Shown here piece by piece: positions 1-11,098 of a stretch of DNA of 64,000 nt. Both the position numbers and the translations under genes were made by a program. The stretch lies in the NCBI GenBank assembly GCA_033032865.1, contig JAWHQI010000266.1, positions 3,695,501 to 3,759,500 of the forward strand, read 5' to 3'. Positions within the stretch are counted from its first letter, which is position 1, and each line of letters opens with the position of its first letter. Source of the stretch: Dactylorhiza incarnata (lineage: Eukaryota; Streptophyta; Magnoliopsida; Asparagales; Orchidaceae). Below the pieces are notes generated by a model. That model saw nothing but the letters and a program-made list of their open reading frames with translations, did not search any database and had not been told where the DNA came from.

Positions 1-119
1 CGTCTAAGCATATCCACAGACAATAGTAGTCGTATCCGTTGAGTATCAGGTACATACCAGTATCGGAAATGTACCCGGTACGGGAACGTGGCCCTCAGGG
101 AAGTATCAGTGGTTCATAG
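1..119. mobile_element. hAT-like non-autonomous element, terminal fragment
   Basis: The last ~60 bases before position 119, read in reverse complement, match the left end of the element at 3043: a CTA-G-AA-CAC-type terminus, then GATACTTCC, GAGGG and CACGT...CCCGTACC in the same order and spacing. The window starts inside this copy, so only one terminus is present. Its family has two more members here (3043-3829 and 4356-5099). No transposase is visible. Confidence 0.6.
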
Positions 120-1353
120 CTCAGAGGTATGTGCATTCACGCGCCTTTTTTAGCCTTTGGACCGAATACGACATGCTTCGACAAAATTTTTGTTGCAAAC
201 TTTTTTTTCAAAAAAAATATTATAATTGCTCAAAAACTTTTGAATGAGTTGGAGTTTGTGAAACATAATTGAGCGTTGAGGCTTCGATATGATGTCGGTG
301 ACCATATTGATTTCATTTCTTAAGAGATATAGATGATAATAATGAATGATTGATGAGTAGAAAGGATAAAGAATCTGATCAAAAAGATGAATTGATTTTT
401 GATGATAATCATTTAAAATGAAATGCAGTTGTCTTGCCCTCGTCAGGCACGTGTCTGCACCTTGAGCCTTGTGCCTAGGTTCCATGACTCATTTGTACCT
501 TGATGCGTCTTAAGACTTTAACAACTATGGTTGAAACTATCGACCTTCGTCAACATAGACGCTATTAAATTTTGTCGATGCCTTTGCCCCAATTGTCTCT
601 CCCTCATACAACGCCTATCAATGAAATCCAAGATATCACTTACCGCACTCGCAGACTTCCAGCAACACCCTTCAACAAAAAAATCAACATAAGAACCCAT
701 CATGGTTTTTGAGGAAGCAAGAAGAAACCATCGACCAACGTGGTATGGACCCCCTTGACCTGATCTCTTAAAGATCTCATATCATTTCACTTCCTCTGAT
801 TCTAAGAGTAATGACATATTTCTCAGATCAAATGTGACCGATGATGGAAAGGATGCTCAAGTTGATGAGAATCAATTTGCACCGGCCGAAGAATGATGAA
901 ATGCCATAATGATGGCCCTAGCCGCACGTAGACGTCCTCACAACTTACACGTGAGGGAACAACAATCAAGACCATAACTAAGCGGAAAGTAGTCACGATA
1001 GCGCACACCACAAGGCTGTTCAAAATCAACGAACAATGGTAACATGATGGTTATACTTTTATAGAGTTTAAATTAGGAAAAAGCCGAAAGCACTGTTTTA
1101 ATGTCCTCCGACAAGTCCAGCATGTTTTTGAAGAGGAAACGACACTTTTCTAAAAAAAATAGATTATGTCATTTTGTAAAATCTAGGCCGACATATTCGA
1201 TTTTTTTCGATATATCGTCTGACACGACTCTTGAACATATCGTCTACTATATTATTTTGTTATCTTAACAAACTATTAGTATATATCTAAATCATTCATA
1301 TGTATTATATTATAAATGCTTAAATCGATCAAACTTATTGTTTAATTCTCTTT
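120..1353. other. AT-rich spacer with no recognised gene
   Basis: I see no coding domain, RNA gene or repeat here. The short open frames lack recognisable motifs and have no codon-level conservation that I can judge. Confidence 0.5.
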
Positions 1354-1504
1354 AAAAGGGCAGCCCGGTGCACAAAGCATCCCCGCGCAGCGAGGGTCCG
1401 GGGAAGGGTCCCACTATAAGGGTGAAATGTAGGCAAACCTTACCCTACATTTTTGCAAGAGGCTGTTTCCAGGACTCGAACCCGTGACCTCAAGGTCACA
1501 CGGC
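1354..1504 (-). mobile_element. Au-type SINE, 5'-truncated
   Basis: Read on the minus strand, this has a tRNA-type B box (GGTTCGAGTCC, about 1478-1488) followed by the plant Au SINE body: GGAAACAGCCTCTTGCA, AGGGTAAGG, GGGACCCTTCCCCGGACCC and GTGCACCGGGCTGCCC, ending in a short T-rich tail. The A-box half of the tRNA-like head is missing or too diverged to see. No clear target duplication was found. Au SINEs are RNA polymerase III-transcribed and depend on LINE machinery for movement. Confidence 0.8.
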
Positions 1505-1767
1505 AAGTCCACATCATAGCTCCTGGAACACATGTGGGTGTAAACCGATGGTGAGGGTTAACAATACTATATGTATTTGCTAAGTGGTTTCGCCCCTCCC
1601 CTTGAGCCCCTAATATGTTCAAGGGAGCCGGTAAACAGTCTTGCAGTAAGTGTCAGCACAGTGCAATATATATGAAGCAGTATGAACAATTGCATATTTT
1701 AAGAAATGCAGTACTAGAGTAATAAGGAGTGCAGTAATAAATAATGACAACAAGTAAACACCTCGTT

Positions 1768-1991
1768 TTCTGAGCGGCTTCCCGCAGCTCAGATTCCAAC
1801 ATTTTGGTCGTGAGGCCAACAGAGTTGCTGATTTCTGTGCTCGTTTTGCCCTACGGGGAAACTTTGTATGGCTAGATGTTGATAGCACTCAGACCGAGTT
1901 TGCCGAGCTTGTTCGTGCAGACTTGGATGACATGTTGTAGCTTTGTTTTCCTTTTTTGTTTTTAATTTCATGCTATATGCACTTTTCCAAA
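1768..1991 (+). mobile_element. 5'-truncated LINE insertion with 16-bp TSD
   Basis: The insertion is bracketed by a direct repeat (1752-1767 and 1992-2007), AAGTAAACACCTCGTT versus AAGTAAACACCTCATT, one mismatch in 16. Between the repeats lies the C-terminal end of a LINE-type RNase H ORF plus a short 3' UTR ending near an A-run. Heavy 5' truncation and a TSD of this length are typical of target-primed reverse transcription by plant L1-like LINEs. Confidence 0.7.
1770..1940 (+). pseudogene. LINE RNase H-like (RVT_3) C-terminal fragment
   Basis: The frame reads ...HFGREANRVADFCAR..., the motif around the last catalytic Asp of plant non-LTR RNase H domains (consensus H-x-x-R-E-x-N-x-x-A-D). 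It runs to a TAG stop at 1938-1940. Only the last ~55 codons remain, and the rest of the RT was never copied because of 5' truncation. It is not a functional gene. The assignment rests on motif recognition only. Confidence 0.65.
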
Positions 1992-2007
1992 AAGTAAACA
2001 CCTCATT

Positions 2008-3042
2008 GTTCTATCCCAGCAGTGTCCACAACACACGCACACTCTTAGCGCATTAAATGTTATAAATAAGAGCGCAACATAAAGTAACCAATCATGTAAA
2101 AATGCTCATATGAATTTATATGATTTGAGTCTTGCACAATCTAAACTATTGTCCAATCTAAACTACTGCCTAATCTAAACTACACTATCAGGTATAAACG
2201 CAACTATGATCGATCATCACAACCAATGCGAGCTAAACAAGCATATCCTTGTCAGAGGAGTGTCATAACTCATAACCAACACGACTCATCCGAGTTATAC
2301 TATGCAAATACACCTAATAATATCATCACATCAAAGCATGCACATACACACACTATGTCGACAAATTCATCATGCACGGTGTCGATACGTAAGCATCCGA
2401 CTGTAATCGAGTACATAATAACAACTGAAATCACTTATTCGTGGGGTAGCTAATCTCACAGGCACTACCGTCGTGGCCAAACGGTGGCAGTGGCATGTCC
2501 TGGTCACTTCTAGGGTATTTAAGCACAATCATCCCTAGGCCTTACGCCCTTCCGTACGACTGCCTGAGCCCGTACTCATTATTCGCTCATATTGGCGGTG
2601 TAACCAAAAGAATCGAGGAATAGCTCATGTCGAACTCCAGGTGGCTAGCATTTAAACAAACAACTAGGTTAGGGCACACACTATCGTCCGACCATGACAT
2701 TATCCATGAGTCACTGCCCTACCCCTTCGATATATGCCGTCGGCAGGGCCAGTCGACCCGCCACATACATTCACATGCATTATCATTTCATACAGACAAA
2801 ATGCACTATAATTCATTACCAACTAGGGAAGGTGATCAACCCGCAGCTCAACTCTCTCTGGAGAACTAATCATCCCCACATCTATTAATCTATAACCATA
2901 TTATTTGTAATATATGCACAACTAGATCTAAGTACGGTAAAGTACATACTATTGTAATCCAGTTTCGGTCTCATAAAAGTATTAAACTAAACTAACAACA
3001 GATTTAGCGAATTAGGAAGAGACAGGTCCGTTAGACATGCAA
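2008..3042. other. Unannotated AT-rich region
   Basis: I see no recognisable gene, RNA or repeat. Two overlapping short frames near 2627-2888 look like chance ORFs. Confidence 0.5.
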
Positions 3043-3829
3043 CTAGAAGCACCGATACTTCCTTGAGGGTCACGTACCCGTACCGAATACGTATCCGATA
3101 CCAGTGCGTACCCGATACTCACTGATACACCTGTTATTCTAGTTTGTAGATACACTTAGACTTAGTAGATTGTTCTACATATTATAATAAGAATAGGTTT
3201 TTTTGAAGTAAACAAAAGACTTCTGCGTGTCTTTTAGAAAAGAAAAATTACCCAGAAATGCAACTAGCGATGCTTATTTATTATAGTAACAAAATGTACT
3301 TCAGATTTAAGTACCCCTTTTCGTTTAAACTATAAAAAATTTGATTTAAATTTTATCATTTTGATTTTTTTACTATATATTTAAAGATTAGATGTTTCAG
3401 ATTGGTACTGTTTCTACTTGTTCAACATGCATTTGTCTATGTTTAATATTTTGCTAACTTGTCTTTAGACGAACCAGAAGTTGAAGATGCGTTAATCTCC
3501 AATAATGGGAAAGAAGAGGATGAAAATGACTGATAAACATCCTTAAATTTGAAATGATTATGAATATTTTTTTGTTTGAGAATTTCATATTATATTGCAT
3601 TAACTATGAATTTGTATTTCAATTGGTGATTTATATAATTATGTTTGATGTTTTATTATTTTGAGGACTTTTAATTACATTTGTGAGATTATACATATAG
3701 ATTTATAATATTTCATACAACGTATCCCGCTGCACCCGTATCCTTATTTTTTAAATTTGGCGTACCGATGTACCGACGTACCGGATACGTATCGTGCCCG
3801 CTACTCGTACCCGTACCGGTGCTTCCTAG
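3043..3829. mobile_element. hAT-like non-autonomous element (787 bp)
   Basis: The ends are inverted: CTAGAAGCACCGATAC on the left, and CTAGGAAGCACCGGTAC when the right end is read in reverse complement. Both subterminal regions are rich in ACCCGTACC/GATACGTATCC words. No clear 8-bp TSD is visible (acatgcaa versus tttatata), so one flank may have changed. Near 3468-3531 a splice-acceptor-like TTGTCTTTAG precedes a short acidic frame ending in a stop. This could be the last exon of an ancestral transposase, but that is weak. Confidence 0.6.
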
Positions 3830-4347
3830 TTTATATATCTCTAAATTAGAATCACTCAAATTCTCAATCCAACCTCAATTGGTAATCACATTAATCATAC
3901 TCCATTATATTTCGGTCAAAATCATCATATGGATTCATAACCTCGAGATTGCAATTAGCATTTTGTACTAGATCCTGATTTCATCATAATCGTCTAAACC
4001 TACTAATTATCCAAAATCCAAGTTTATTATATTTGTTTTGGTCATCGGACTTACCTAAGCACTTCAAGGGTTAATATCCTCAAATCTAAACAAGGATTTA
4101 GAAATGTCCGCCTCATGCTCCAATTGTTGGCATTCTCTCAAAATACTCCCTTCTTGAAATGTCCTTGACGATTTGCATTCTCTCACAATCCTTGTCAAGC
4201 ACAACCTTCCTTGAATGCACCTGATGATTTGCATTCTCTCAAAATACTCCCTTCTGATGAGAGTGTTATGACATATTTCCCTCAAACCAACTGCTTGTAG
4301 GAAGCTCGTTGGAGAAGAGTTCAGGTAGGGGGCTTGGTGGTCGGAGA
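3830..4347. other. Spacer with short internal repeats
   Basis: No gene is seen. A short segment around 4130-4260 repeats 'gatttgcattctctcaaaatactcccttctt' twice, in diverged form, ~90 bases apart. Its origin is unclear. Confidence 0.4.
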
Positions 4348-4355
4348 TTGGAGAG

Positions 4356-5099
4356 CTATGTAGCACGGGGATGGAAACGAGATACGAGATACGATACGAA
4401 ATGAATACGGGAAACGTTTTTAATTATTTTAATATAAGTATTAATTAATATAAAAAATACAATTAACAAACTAAGATATCATCTCAGTCACTACATTCAA
4501 TAAAGAATAATTGGCGCACAATCATGTTGTTTAGGCACAATAGGAAAGATTAGGCTGGGAGAAGGTATTGGATATCACAAGAAGAGAAAATATGAAGAAT
4601 AGCTCATGCAATCTATTCCTTGAGGTATCCAAAAGCACAAACAATATTTATAGTGCCTACAAGTACATATTTTAGTTTGATTTATTTATTATCAATACAG
4701 ATTACTCAAGAGTCAAGATTGGGCCTACAAGTACACATTGAGAACTAATATCATATATGTAATGATGATCATCAAACTCTTCACATAAACAAGATCTTCT
4801 TTGACATTAAATTAATAAAATGATTTTGTAATGAGAAGAAATTATTTCTAAGAGTTAGCCACCATTTAATATGAGGCGTGACTGCACGCCTGACGCCGTG
4901 AATAAAATTGCGGGAAACGCGTATCCCGCAAGGGGGATACGCGTTTCCCAATTAATTTTTTTTATTTAATTTAAATATTGTGTTTCCTACGTTAGGAAAC
5001 ATTCTGGAAACGCGTTTCCGCGCGTTTCCGTGCGTTTCCCGTATCCGATACGCGTTCGAGCCGATACGCGAAGCATTTTTAAGTATCTGTGCTTCGTAG
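4356..5099. mobile_element. hAT-like MITE with 8-bp TSD (744 bp)
   Basis: An exact 8-bp direct repeat TTGGAGAG flanks the element (4348-4355 and 5100-5107), the TSD length of hAT transposons. The termini are inverted: CTATGTAGCACGGGGAT, and CTACGAAGCACAGATAC in reverse complement. It belongs to the same family as 1-119 and 3043-3829. The right part carries tandem ACGCGTTTCC-type words around 5005-5045. No transposase ORF is present, so it depends on a partner in trans. Confidence 0.75.
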
Positions 5100-5494
5100 T
5101 TGGAGAGAACTGCTCTCGGTTTAAGGTCGCCGGTGAGAAGGTTGTCGTCGGTTTAAGACTGCAGGAGGTTCGAGAGGAGAGAGCTGCTTGGCTTCCAGGG
5201 GAGAGGAGTGCAGGTCGGGAATGGAGGAGCAAGCTCGATTTGGAGTTGGAGGAGCTTACCGGCCTGTAGAGCTCGGTTTGAGGGAGTTGCAGCCGGAAAT
5301 GAAGGGTTGTAGCTCTCGGTCGGAGCAGAGAAGCTGGGAGGGGAGATCGTACTGCAACTAGGTCGGGTATGGAATCGCCTGAGATGGAGAGATCGTCGGA
5401 GAGGACTTCGCCCGAGGAAGTCTTGCCGGACGGAGCAGTGGGAGAGGAAATCGAGGCTGATGTTGGTGTCGGTCTCATGAAGGGTGGCTGCAAG

Positions 5495-6531
5495 GATTAG
5501 TTGTTGGTATCTGGTGGAAGAGGGAATGAATAGTAACCCTAAAATATAAATATATTTATATTATAAAATAATAGGTTTAGGAGGAGCCCTTCCCCAATTG
5601 CTTAAAACTTCGTAAATTTCTTTATGGGACTCAAAATCTGTCCTAGACGGGCTCGTTACGACCGTCTCGTCGATAAGCATCCACCGAAATGATCCGAGTT
5701 CAATTCCGAATTTGTATACTCATTTTAGGCTTCACGAAGCGTTTGCGGCCAAATTTGACTTAAACGTCGAAAACTACTCTAACGATGTCGGAATCGCATA
5801 CGGACGACTTCGTTGAACTCGTATTGTCATTACGTGTCTAACGAAACTGACTGAGATCAATTCCGAGGAAGTTTGCTAGATTTCACCTTTTCGGATAATT
5901 ACGATACTTAAGGATCGTATCTGCACGTCAAATTCTTCGATACTCGTCGAAATTGAGCGTGGTTGATTCAGTTCGACTCGTATTGACGTTATGAGTCAAA
6001 TAACACTAACTAGAGTCGATTCTAAGTTCATTTACTCAATTTCATCTTTTTGGGTAAATACGTTACATAAGACTACGTCTGCATGTCAAATTCACCGATA
6101 CTTATCGAAATTAAGCGTAGATGATTCCGTTAGACTCGTACAGACTTTACGATTCTAGCGAAACCAAATGAGATCGATTCTGAGGTCATCTGCTCAAAAA
6201 GTCATTTGGGGTCGTCATATATCTCAAAATGACCTAATTCGACCAACTTCATAAATATGCATCAGAATGCGACGAAACGAACATCGTTGAGTTTGTATTG
6301 ATCTTAAGAGTGCAGCGCCACTAACCGGAATCGATTCTGAATTCATTTGCTCAAAAAACCTGTTTAAGTAATTGTAGTTCAATTATAGTGCAAACAAAGT
6401 TGTAGTCGGGTAACCGGGCCAACTAAGTCTCACTGGACCCGAATAGGCTCATCAAAAGAGGTCAATTGAACCAGCTAGGTCTCCTAGGTGGTTCAATTGG
6501 TCGGGTCAGAATTTTGGGATGTTACAAATCC
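5495..6531 (-). mobile_element. Degenerate chromovirus LTR remnant
   Basis: The segment ends in GGGATGTTACA (about 6517-6527), followed at 6545-6565 by AAATTTCGTCCCTGAAAATG. This is the arrangement expected at the 3' LTR/3' UTR junction of a minus-strand Tekay-type chromovirus; the young element at 46181-46230 shows the same order. No pol coding remains. The LTR start was not located. Confidence 0.45.
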
Positions 6532-7916
6532 AAGAAAACAAAAAAAAATTTCGTCCCTGAAAATGTAAATGGAGTAAGCAGGGTTTCAAGATGAGAGTGA
6601 AACATATTCGTCATAGATAGTCGTGGATACTTCACATAATAATTTTAGGCTCATATATGCATTCATAATGGTTACGATTTATCCATAGAATCTAGACTGC
6701 AAGAGTGTTATAGTCTTATAGTGTCATACAAAGTAACAGTGACACACACTGGTTTCAACAATAACTACATCAGTCTAGGCTAATTAGGTTGAGATTTAAA
6801 TTCAATCACACAAACACGTGAAGACATTCCGCCGAGACGTGATGTAGACGACATCATGCAGACTACTAAGTTATTTAAAAATACCATGATGCATCAGGCT
6901 ACCGTTACCAACCTCTCTATCGCAGTATAAGTTTCTTCGATACTCATCGAAATTGAGCGCGGTCGATTCGGTTGGACTCGTATTGACATTACGAGTCTAA
7001 TAACACTAACTAGGGTCGATTCTGAGGTCATTTACTCAATTTCATCTTTTTGGGTAAATACGTTACATAAGACTATGTTTGCATGTCAAATTCACCGATA
7101 CTTATCAGAATTAAGCGTGGATGATTCCGTTAGACTCGTACAGACTTTACGAGTCTAACGAAACCAAATGAGATCAATTCTGAGGTCATATGCTCAAAAA
7201 GTCATTTGGGGTCATCATATATCTCAAAACAGACCTAATTCGGACAACTTCATAAATATGCATCAAAATGCGACGAAACGAACATCGTTGAGTTCGTATT
7301 GATCTTAAGAGTGCAGCGCCACTAACCATAATCGATTCTGAATTCATTTGCTCAAAAAACCTGTTTGAGTAACTGTAGTTCAATTATAGTGCAAACAAAG
7401 TTGTAGTCGGGTAACCGGGCCAACAAAGTCTCACTGGACCCGAATAGGCTCACCAAAAGAGGTCAATTGAACCAGCTAGGTCCCCTAGGTGGTTTATTGG
7501 TCGGGTCAGAATTTTGGGATGTTACAAATTCAAGAAAACAAAGAGAATTTTCGTCCCCGAAAATGTGGAGTATGTGGGGTTTCAAGATGAGAGTGAAACA
7601 TACTCGTCATAGATAGTTGTGGATACTTCACATAATAATTTCAGGCTCATATATGCATTCCTAATGGTTACGATTTATCCATAAAATCTAGATTGCAAGA
7701 GTGTTATCGTACAAAGTAATAGTGGCACACACTAGTTTCAACAATAACTACATCAGTCTAAGCTGATTAGGTTGAGATTTAAATTCAATCACACAAACAC
7801 ATGAAGGCATTCCGCCGAGACGTGGTGTGGACGACATCATGCAGGCTACTAAGTTATTTAAAAATACCATGATGCATCAGGCTACCGCTACCAACCTCTC
7901 TATCGCAGTATAAGTT
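5933..7916. repeat. 1-kb tandem duplication (two units)
   Basis: Unit 1 spans about 5933-6932 and unit 2 about 6933-7916. Landmarks repeat with a 1000-bp offset: TTCTTCGATACTC at 5933 and 6933, the 'ataaatatgcatca' block near 6250 and 7250, and the 'ctctctatcgcagtataagtttc' end near 6912 and 7895. Each unit includes chromovirus LTR plus adjacent UTR, so this is a duplication of an already decayed element. Substitutions and small indels separate the units. Confidence 0.8.
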
Positions 7917-8475
7917 TCATGAACCAACAAACTGCCACACTTTTAACTTATTACACCTTGTATGGGCCGATCTTCAAAATATTAGAACCTCACTGTAAGT
8001 TCCATCAACTGGTGTACTGCATAAACATGCTACCTGCCTGCCACGAATCTCCAACACACGCCCTCGGTGAACCTTATTTAGTTTACAATATTATCATTAT
8101 ATATGCGCAGACCTGTGTATCACTACTATAATTGTGAATTCGTGAGAGCGCTAGTAAAAAAAAGGAGTATCAAACATTTGTCTATTAACAGTATGTCAGA
8201 TAAGGTGGATAAGCCAACAAGTCTTCTATCGAGGTTCTAGTGTATATATAAATTACTTGAGTAGAGTATAATTATCACCTTTAATCACACCTTGTAGAGT
8301 TCGACATATACCTCAAGATTCCACACGATCTTACGATTTCTCTTCATATTTACAATGTGATCGTATGTATTTATTAACTTAATAAACTAGGTTATAAAAT
8401 CCTTAGCACTTCGAGTGCTTCGATTTTGTGACTAAGACGGGTTCATGGTCGTCTGACTACCGCGCGGCGGTAAGT
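7917..8475. other. Spacer left of the Tat element
   Basis: I recognise no gene or RNA here. The Tat 5' LTR homology starts abruptly at 8476. Confidence 0.5.
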
Positions 8476-9185
8476 TCCTAAAGGGTCAAAAGGCAAGATA
8501 TGTCAAGAAGGGCACTCGCCCCGGTCAGGGGAGGCAGGGGAGCCTCCGGGCGAATGTGAGCCCCATCCACAAGGCATTCGCTCACTTTAGAGTGTGAATG
8601 TGCGGAGGGTCGGGCGAGTGAGGGCGGAACCCCCGCCAAGCGAGTCAGGTATCAGGCGAGTGGTGCCCCCACGGACCACTCGCCCAGTGGAATCTAGTGT
8701 GCGAGAGGCCTGGCGAATGGTGTCTTCACGGACCACTCGCCCAGAAGGCTTTAGTGGGGAAATTACCTAGATACTCTTTGTGGGTTGCCAATAGCCCTTC
8801 AGAACAGCGGAGTTAGACTGTTAGCAGACCAATTTGGGGTGTGATTAGTAAAACTAAAGACGGATTTATGTTATTTGCAGACCAGACTAGAGAATCTATA
8901 AATAGACCCTTAAGGGAGCTTGGAGGAGATCCTATCTTTTGAGCTCTCTCCTCCAGGTTAGTTTTGGGGTTGGCTGTTAGTGCCCTCCAAGGTGCCCAGC
9001 TGAGTATTGGTTTGGGAGGGGAAGCTCTCTAAGATCTTCCGGGTGTGTGGTTGGACCTCCTCGCTACAACCTTGGGTCTGTTCTAGGTTTTCCATCAACT
9101 GTCGAGTGAGCTTGGAGAGAGAAGTAGGTGCAGGCTACACCCCCCAGTGGGTCCGAACTCAAGAGACCGATTGCCGGTTTCAACA
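8476..9185 (+). repeat. Tat 5' LTR (truncated at its 5' side)
   Basis: It aligns with 28107-29514 outside the MITE and ends ...GGTTTCAACA. Relative to the 3' copy, which begins TGTTCTTTCC at 28022, the first ~85 bp are missing. It contains two hairpin-forming GCGAGTGGT...ACCACTCGC arrangements (near 8657-8690 and 8712-8750) upstream of the TATA box. A primer-binding site is expected just after 9185, but I cannot match one to a tRNA. Confidence 0.8.
8897..8904 (+). promoter_or_regulatory. TATA box in Tat 5' LTR
   Basis: TATAAATA lies in the U3/R part of the LTR, and the same context occurs in the 3' LTR at about 28531. It lies ~345 nt upstream of the gag start. This is the likely core promoter of the element's sense transcript. 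Confidence 0.6.
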
Positions 9186-9243
9186 TTTTTGGTGCGGTAA
9201 GCATGAACCATACCCTGTGCAAGAAAATCTCAAGCTGAACTCC

Positions 9244-10676
9244 ATGTCTGGAGATGGAGGAGATGGATCTGACCCAGGCCACTCGCAACAGCCTGCGAGT
9301 GGGGTGACGGTGGGAATGTTCGAAGACTTCAAGCGGGAGGTCCTGCAGACCTTGCAGTTGGCTTTCGCCACGAGAGGCGAGTGCGAGACACCCGCAGTTC
9401 CGGTGGTCCCGCCCCAGCAGATAGGCGAGAACGCTCCCGGCCAGCGACCCGGGAAGGAGGTGGAGGCGGAAGCGAGTGCACGAGATCTCCCAGGGCGGCA
9501 GCTGTTTAGTAGCCCGGCGAGTGCGGAGGTCTGCGAGCTGACTCCGCGAGAGAGGACCACTCGCCGAGCGGGGAAGGGAAGTCCCTTTTGTGAGCTGATC
9601 CTCTCGGCCCCGGTACCAGAGGGGTTCAGAGGGCCGGAGATGTCTTATTATACCGGCAAGGATGACCCAGTCCTGCACCTGCAGTGTTTCGAGGACACGG
9701 TCTCAATCCTACCTATGTCGGATGCCTTCTAGTGTCGCTCTTTGCCACCACCCTGAAGGAGAAGGCAAGGGACTGGTTCCACCAGCTCCCCGTGGGTTCC
9801 ATCTACGCGTTCGAGGATATGTGTCGGAGCTTCCGGCTGCGCTTCTCAACGTCAAAAAAGAGGAAGAAGGACGCAGAGGCGCTCTTCAAGATTAAGCAAG
9901 GGCCAGGGGAGTCGCTGACCCATTATGTGGACAGGTTCCAGGAAGAGGTCCTGCTCGTCCAAAAGGTGTCAGAGTTCACCCTCCAGCTGGCCTTCATAGT
10001 GGGGCTGCGGGAGGGGTTCTTCAAAATGAACCTGAAGAGCAAGGCCCCTCTATCCTTCGAGGAATTGATGGAGAGGGCAGCGGAAGAGATTGAAGGGGAG
10101 GCCGCCAACCCAGAGTCTGCAAAAAGGTTGGCAAGGCTGAGCGAGCCAGAGGCGAGGCGGCAGGAAGGCAGAAGGAGAGATGAACCCAGAGGTCAGGGGT
10201 TTCAGGGGAAGCAGCGGGATTGGGGATATCAGGAGCCCAATAACCGGCTAGCTTGGAGACCCCAGGAAGGACCAGCGCGAGGTCAAGAAAGAGGTTATCA
10301 GGGAGAGGGGAACATCCAGGGAAGGGGGCAAGGGAGGGTCAATCATCCGGGATGGAGGCAAGGTCCCAGGCCCCTTCACCCCCCTCAGGATCAAACCATG
10401 GTAGTAGGCCGAGGAAGAGGAGGAAGAGGGAGAGTGGGAAGAGGAGGCAGGGTGGCGTTGCCCTATTGTGACTTCCACCAGGAGGAAGGCCACGCGACGG
10501 CCACCTGCCCGGAGTTTCTGGAGATGAGGGCAAGAGGTCAGCAGCAGCAGCGACCAGTGAGGATCGAGGAAGTGCTACCCGGAGAGGGGGAGGATAGGTG
10601 TGAAGACAGGGCAGACGTGGAAGCCAGGGGGGATCGGAGTGATCCATGGCGGGGTTGGGATAGAGGCAACTCGTAA
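9244..10676 (+). pseudogene. gag: Tat gag (capsid/nucleocapsid), frameshifted
   Basis: Gag would form the virus-like particle. The frame starts at the ATG at 9244 and holds until a TAG at 9730-9732. Coding resumes in another frame a few bases later (LFATTLKEKARDWF...), so an amber change plus a one-base loss near 9738 break it. The second part carries the retrotransposon gag core (W-F-x-x-L-P; Y-V-D-R-F). A basic Arg/Gly-rich stretch follows, then a zinc motif CDFHQEEGHATATC (C-x2-H-x4-G-H-x4-C) near 10470-10512, as in Tat elements. Read-through upstream of 9244 covers the LTR and is not coding. The break points could include assembly error. Confidence 0.8.
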
Positions 10677-10682
10677 GAGGAG

Positions 10683-11070
10683 CTTCCAAGCGATGTTCAG
10701 GAGGAGCGTCGCGTCGACCTCCCAAACCCCACCCCCCTCGGAGAAGCTCACCTTCTCGTCAGAGGACATGCCAGACTATGAAGACCCGTTCTGTGACGCC
10801 TTGGTGATCCAGACGGCAATCGAGAACTTCACGGTCTCCCGGATCTTGGTCGACAACGGGAGCTCCGTGAATGTAATCTTCAAGAAGGCCTTCGACGCGA
10901 TGGAGGTAGAGGCCGTTGTTTGGGTTCTCAGGGGAGAGGAAGGAGGTCGAGGAAGGAGTCGGCCTCCAGGTGACGTTGGGAGGGGTCCCGAGGTACTGTC
11001 GGTTCGTCATTGTTGACGCTCCAAGCAGCTATATTGCGATTTTCGGATGCCCTCTCATCAACACCTTCTG
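10683..11070 (+). pseudogene. pro: Tat aspartic protease region
   Basis: This domain would process the Gag-Pol polyprotein. The frame from 10600 contains LTFSSEDMPDYEDPF and then ILVDNGSSVNVIF, the D-x-G-S-S-type active site of Tat/Retand proteases (here Asp-Asn-Gly-Ser-Ser). After about 10910 the frame drifts: the expected continuation (VDAPSSYIAIFGCP) is readable in another frame around 11010-11055. So at least one indel lies between 10900 and 11010. It follows gag closely, as in a gag-pro-pol array. Confidence 0.7.
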
Positions 11071-11098
11071 ATGCGTTCCCTCGTCCTTCCACCAGTGC

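Noticed and set aside
1460..1520. A tRNA gene on the minus strand (B box GGTTCGAGTCC)
   Set aside because: No acceptor stem or anticodon arm; the sequence continues as an Au SINE body.
4987..5493. 168-codon minus-strand ORF, Ser/Thr/Pro-rich
   Set aside because: It spans the end of the hAT-like MITE and its flank, so it cannot be an ancestral gene; no domain is present.
9007..9243. N-terminal extension of Tat gag
   Set aside because: It lies within the LTR; gag starts at the ATG at 9244 after the LTR end.
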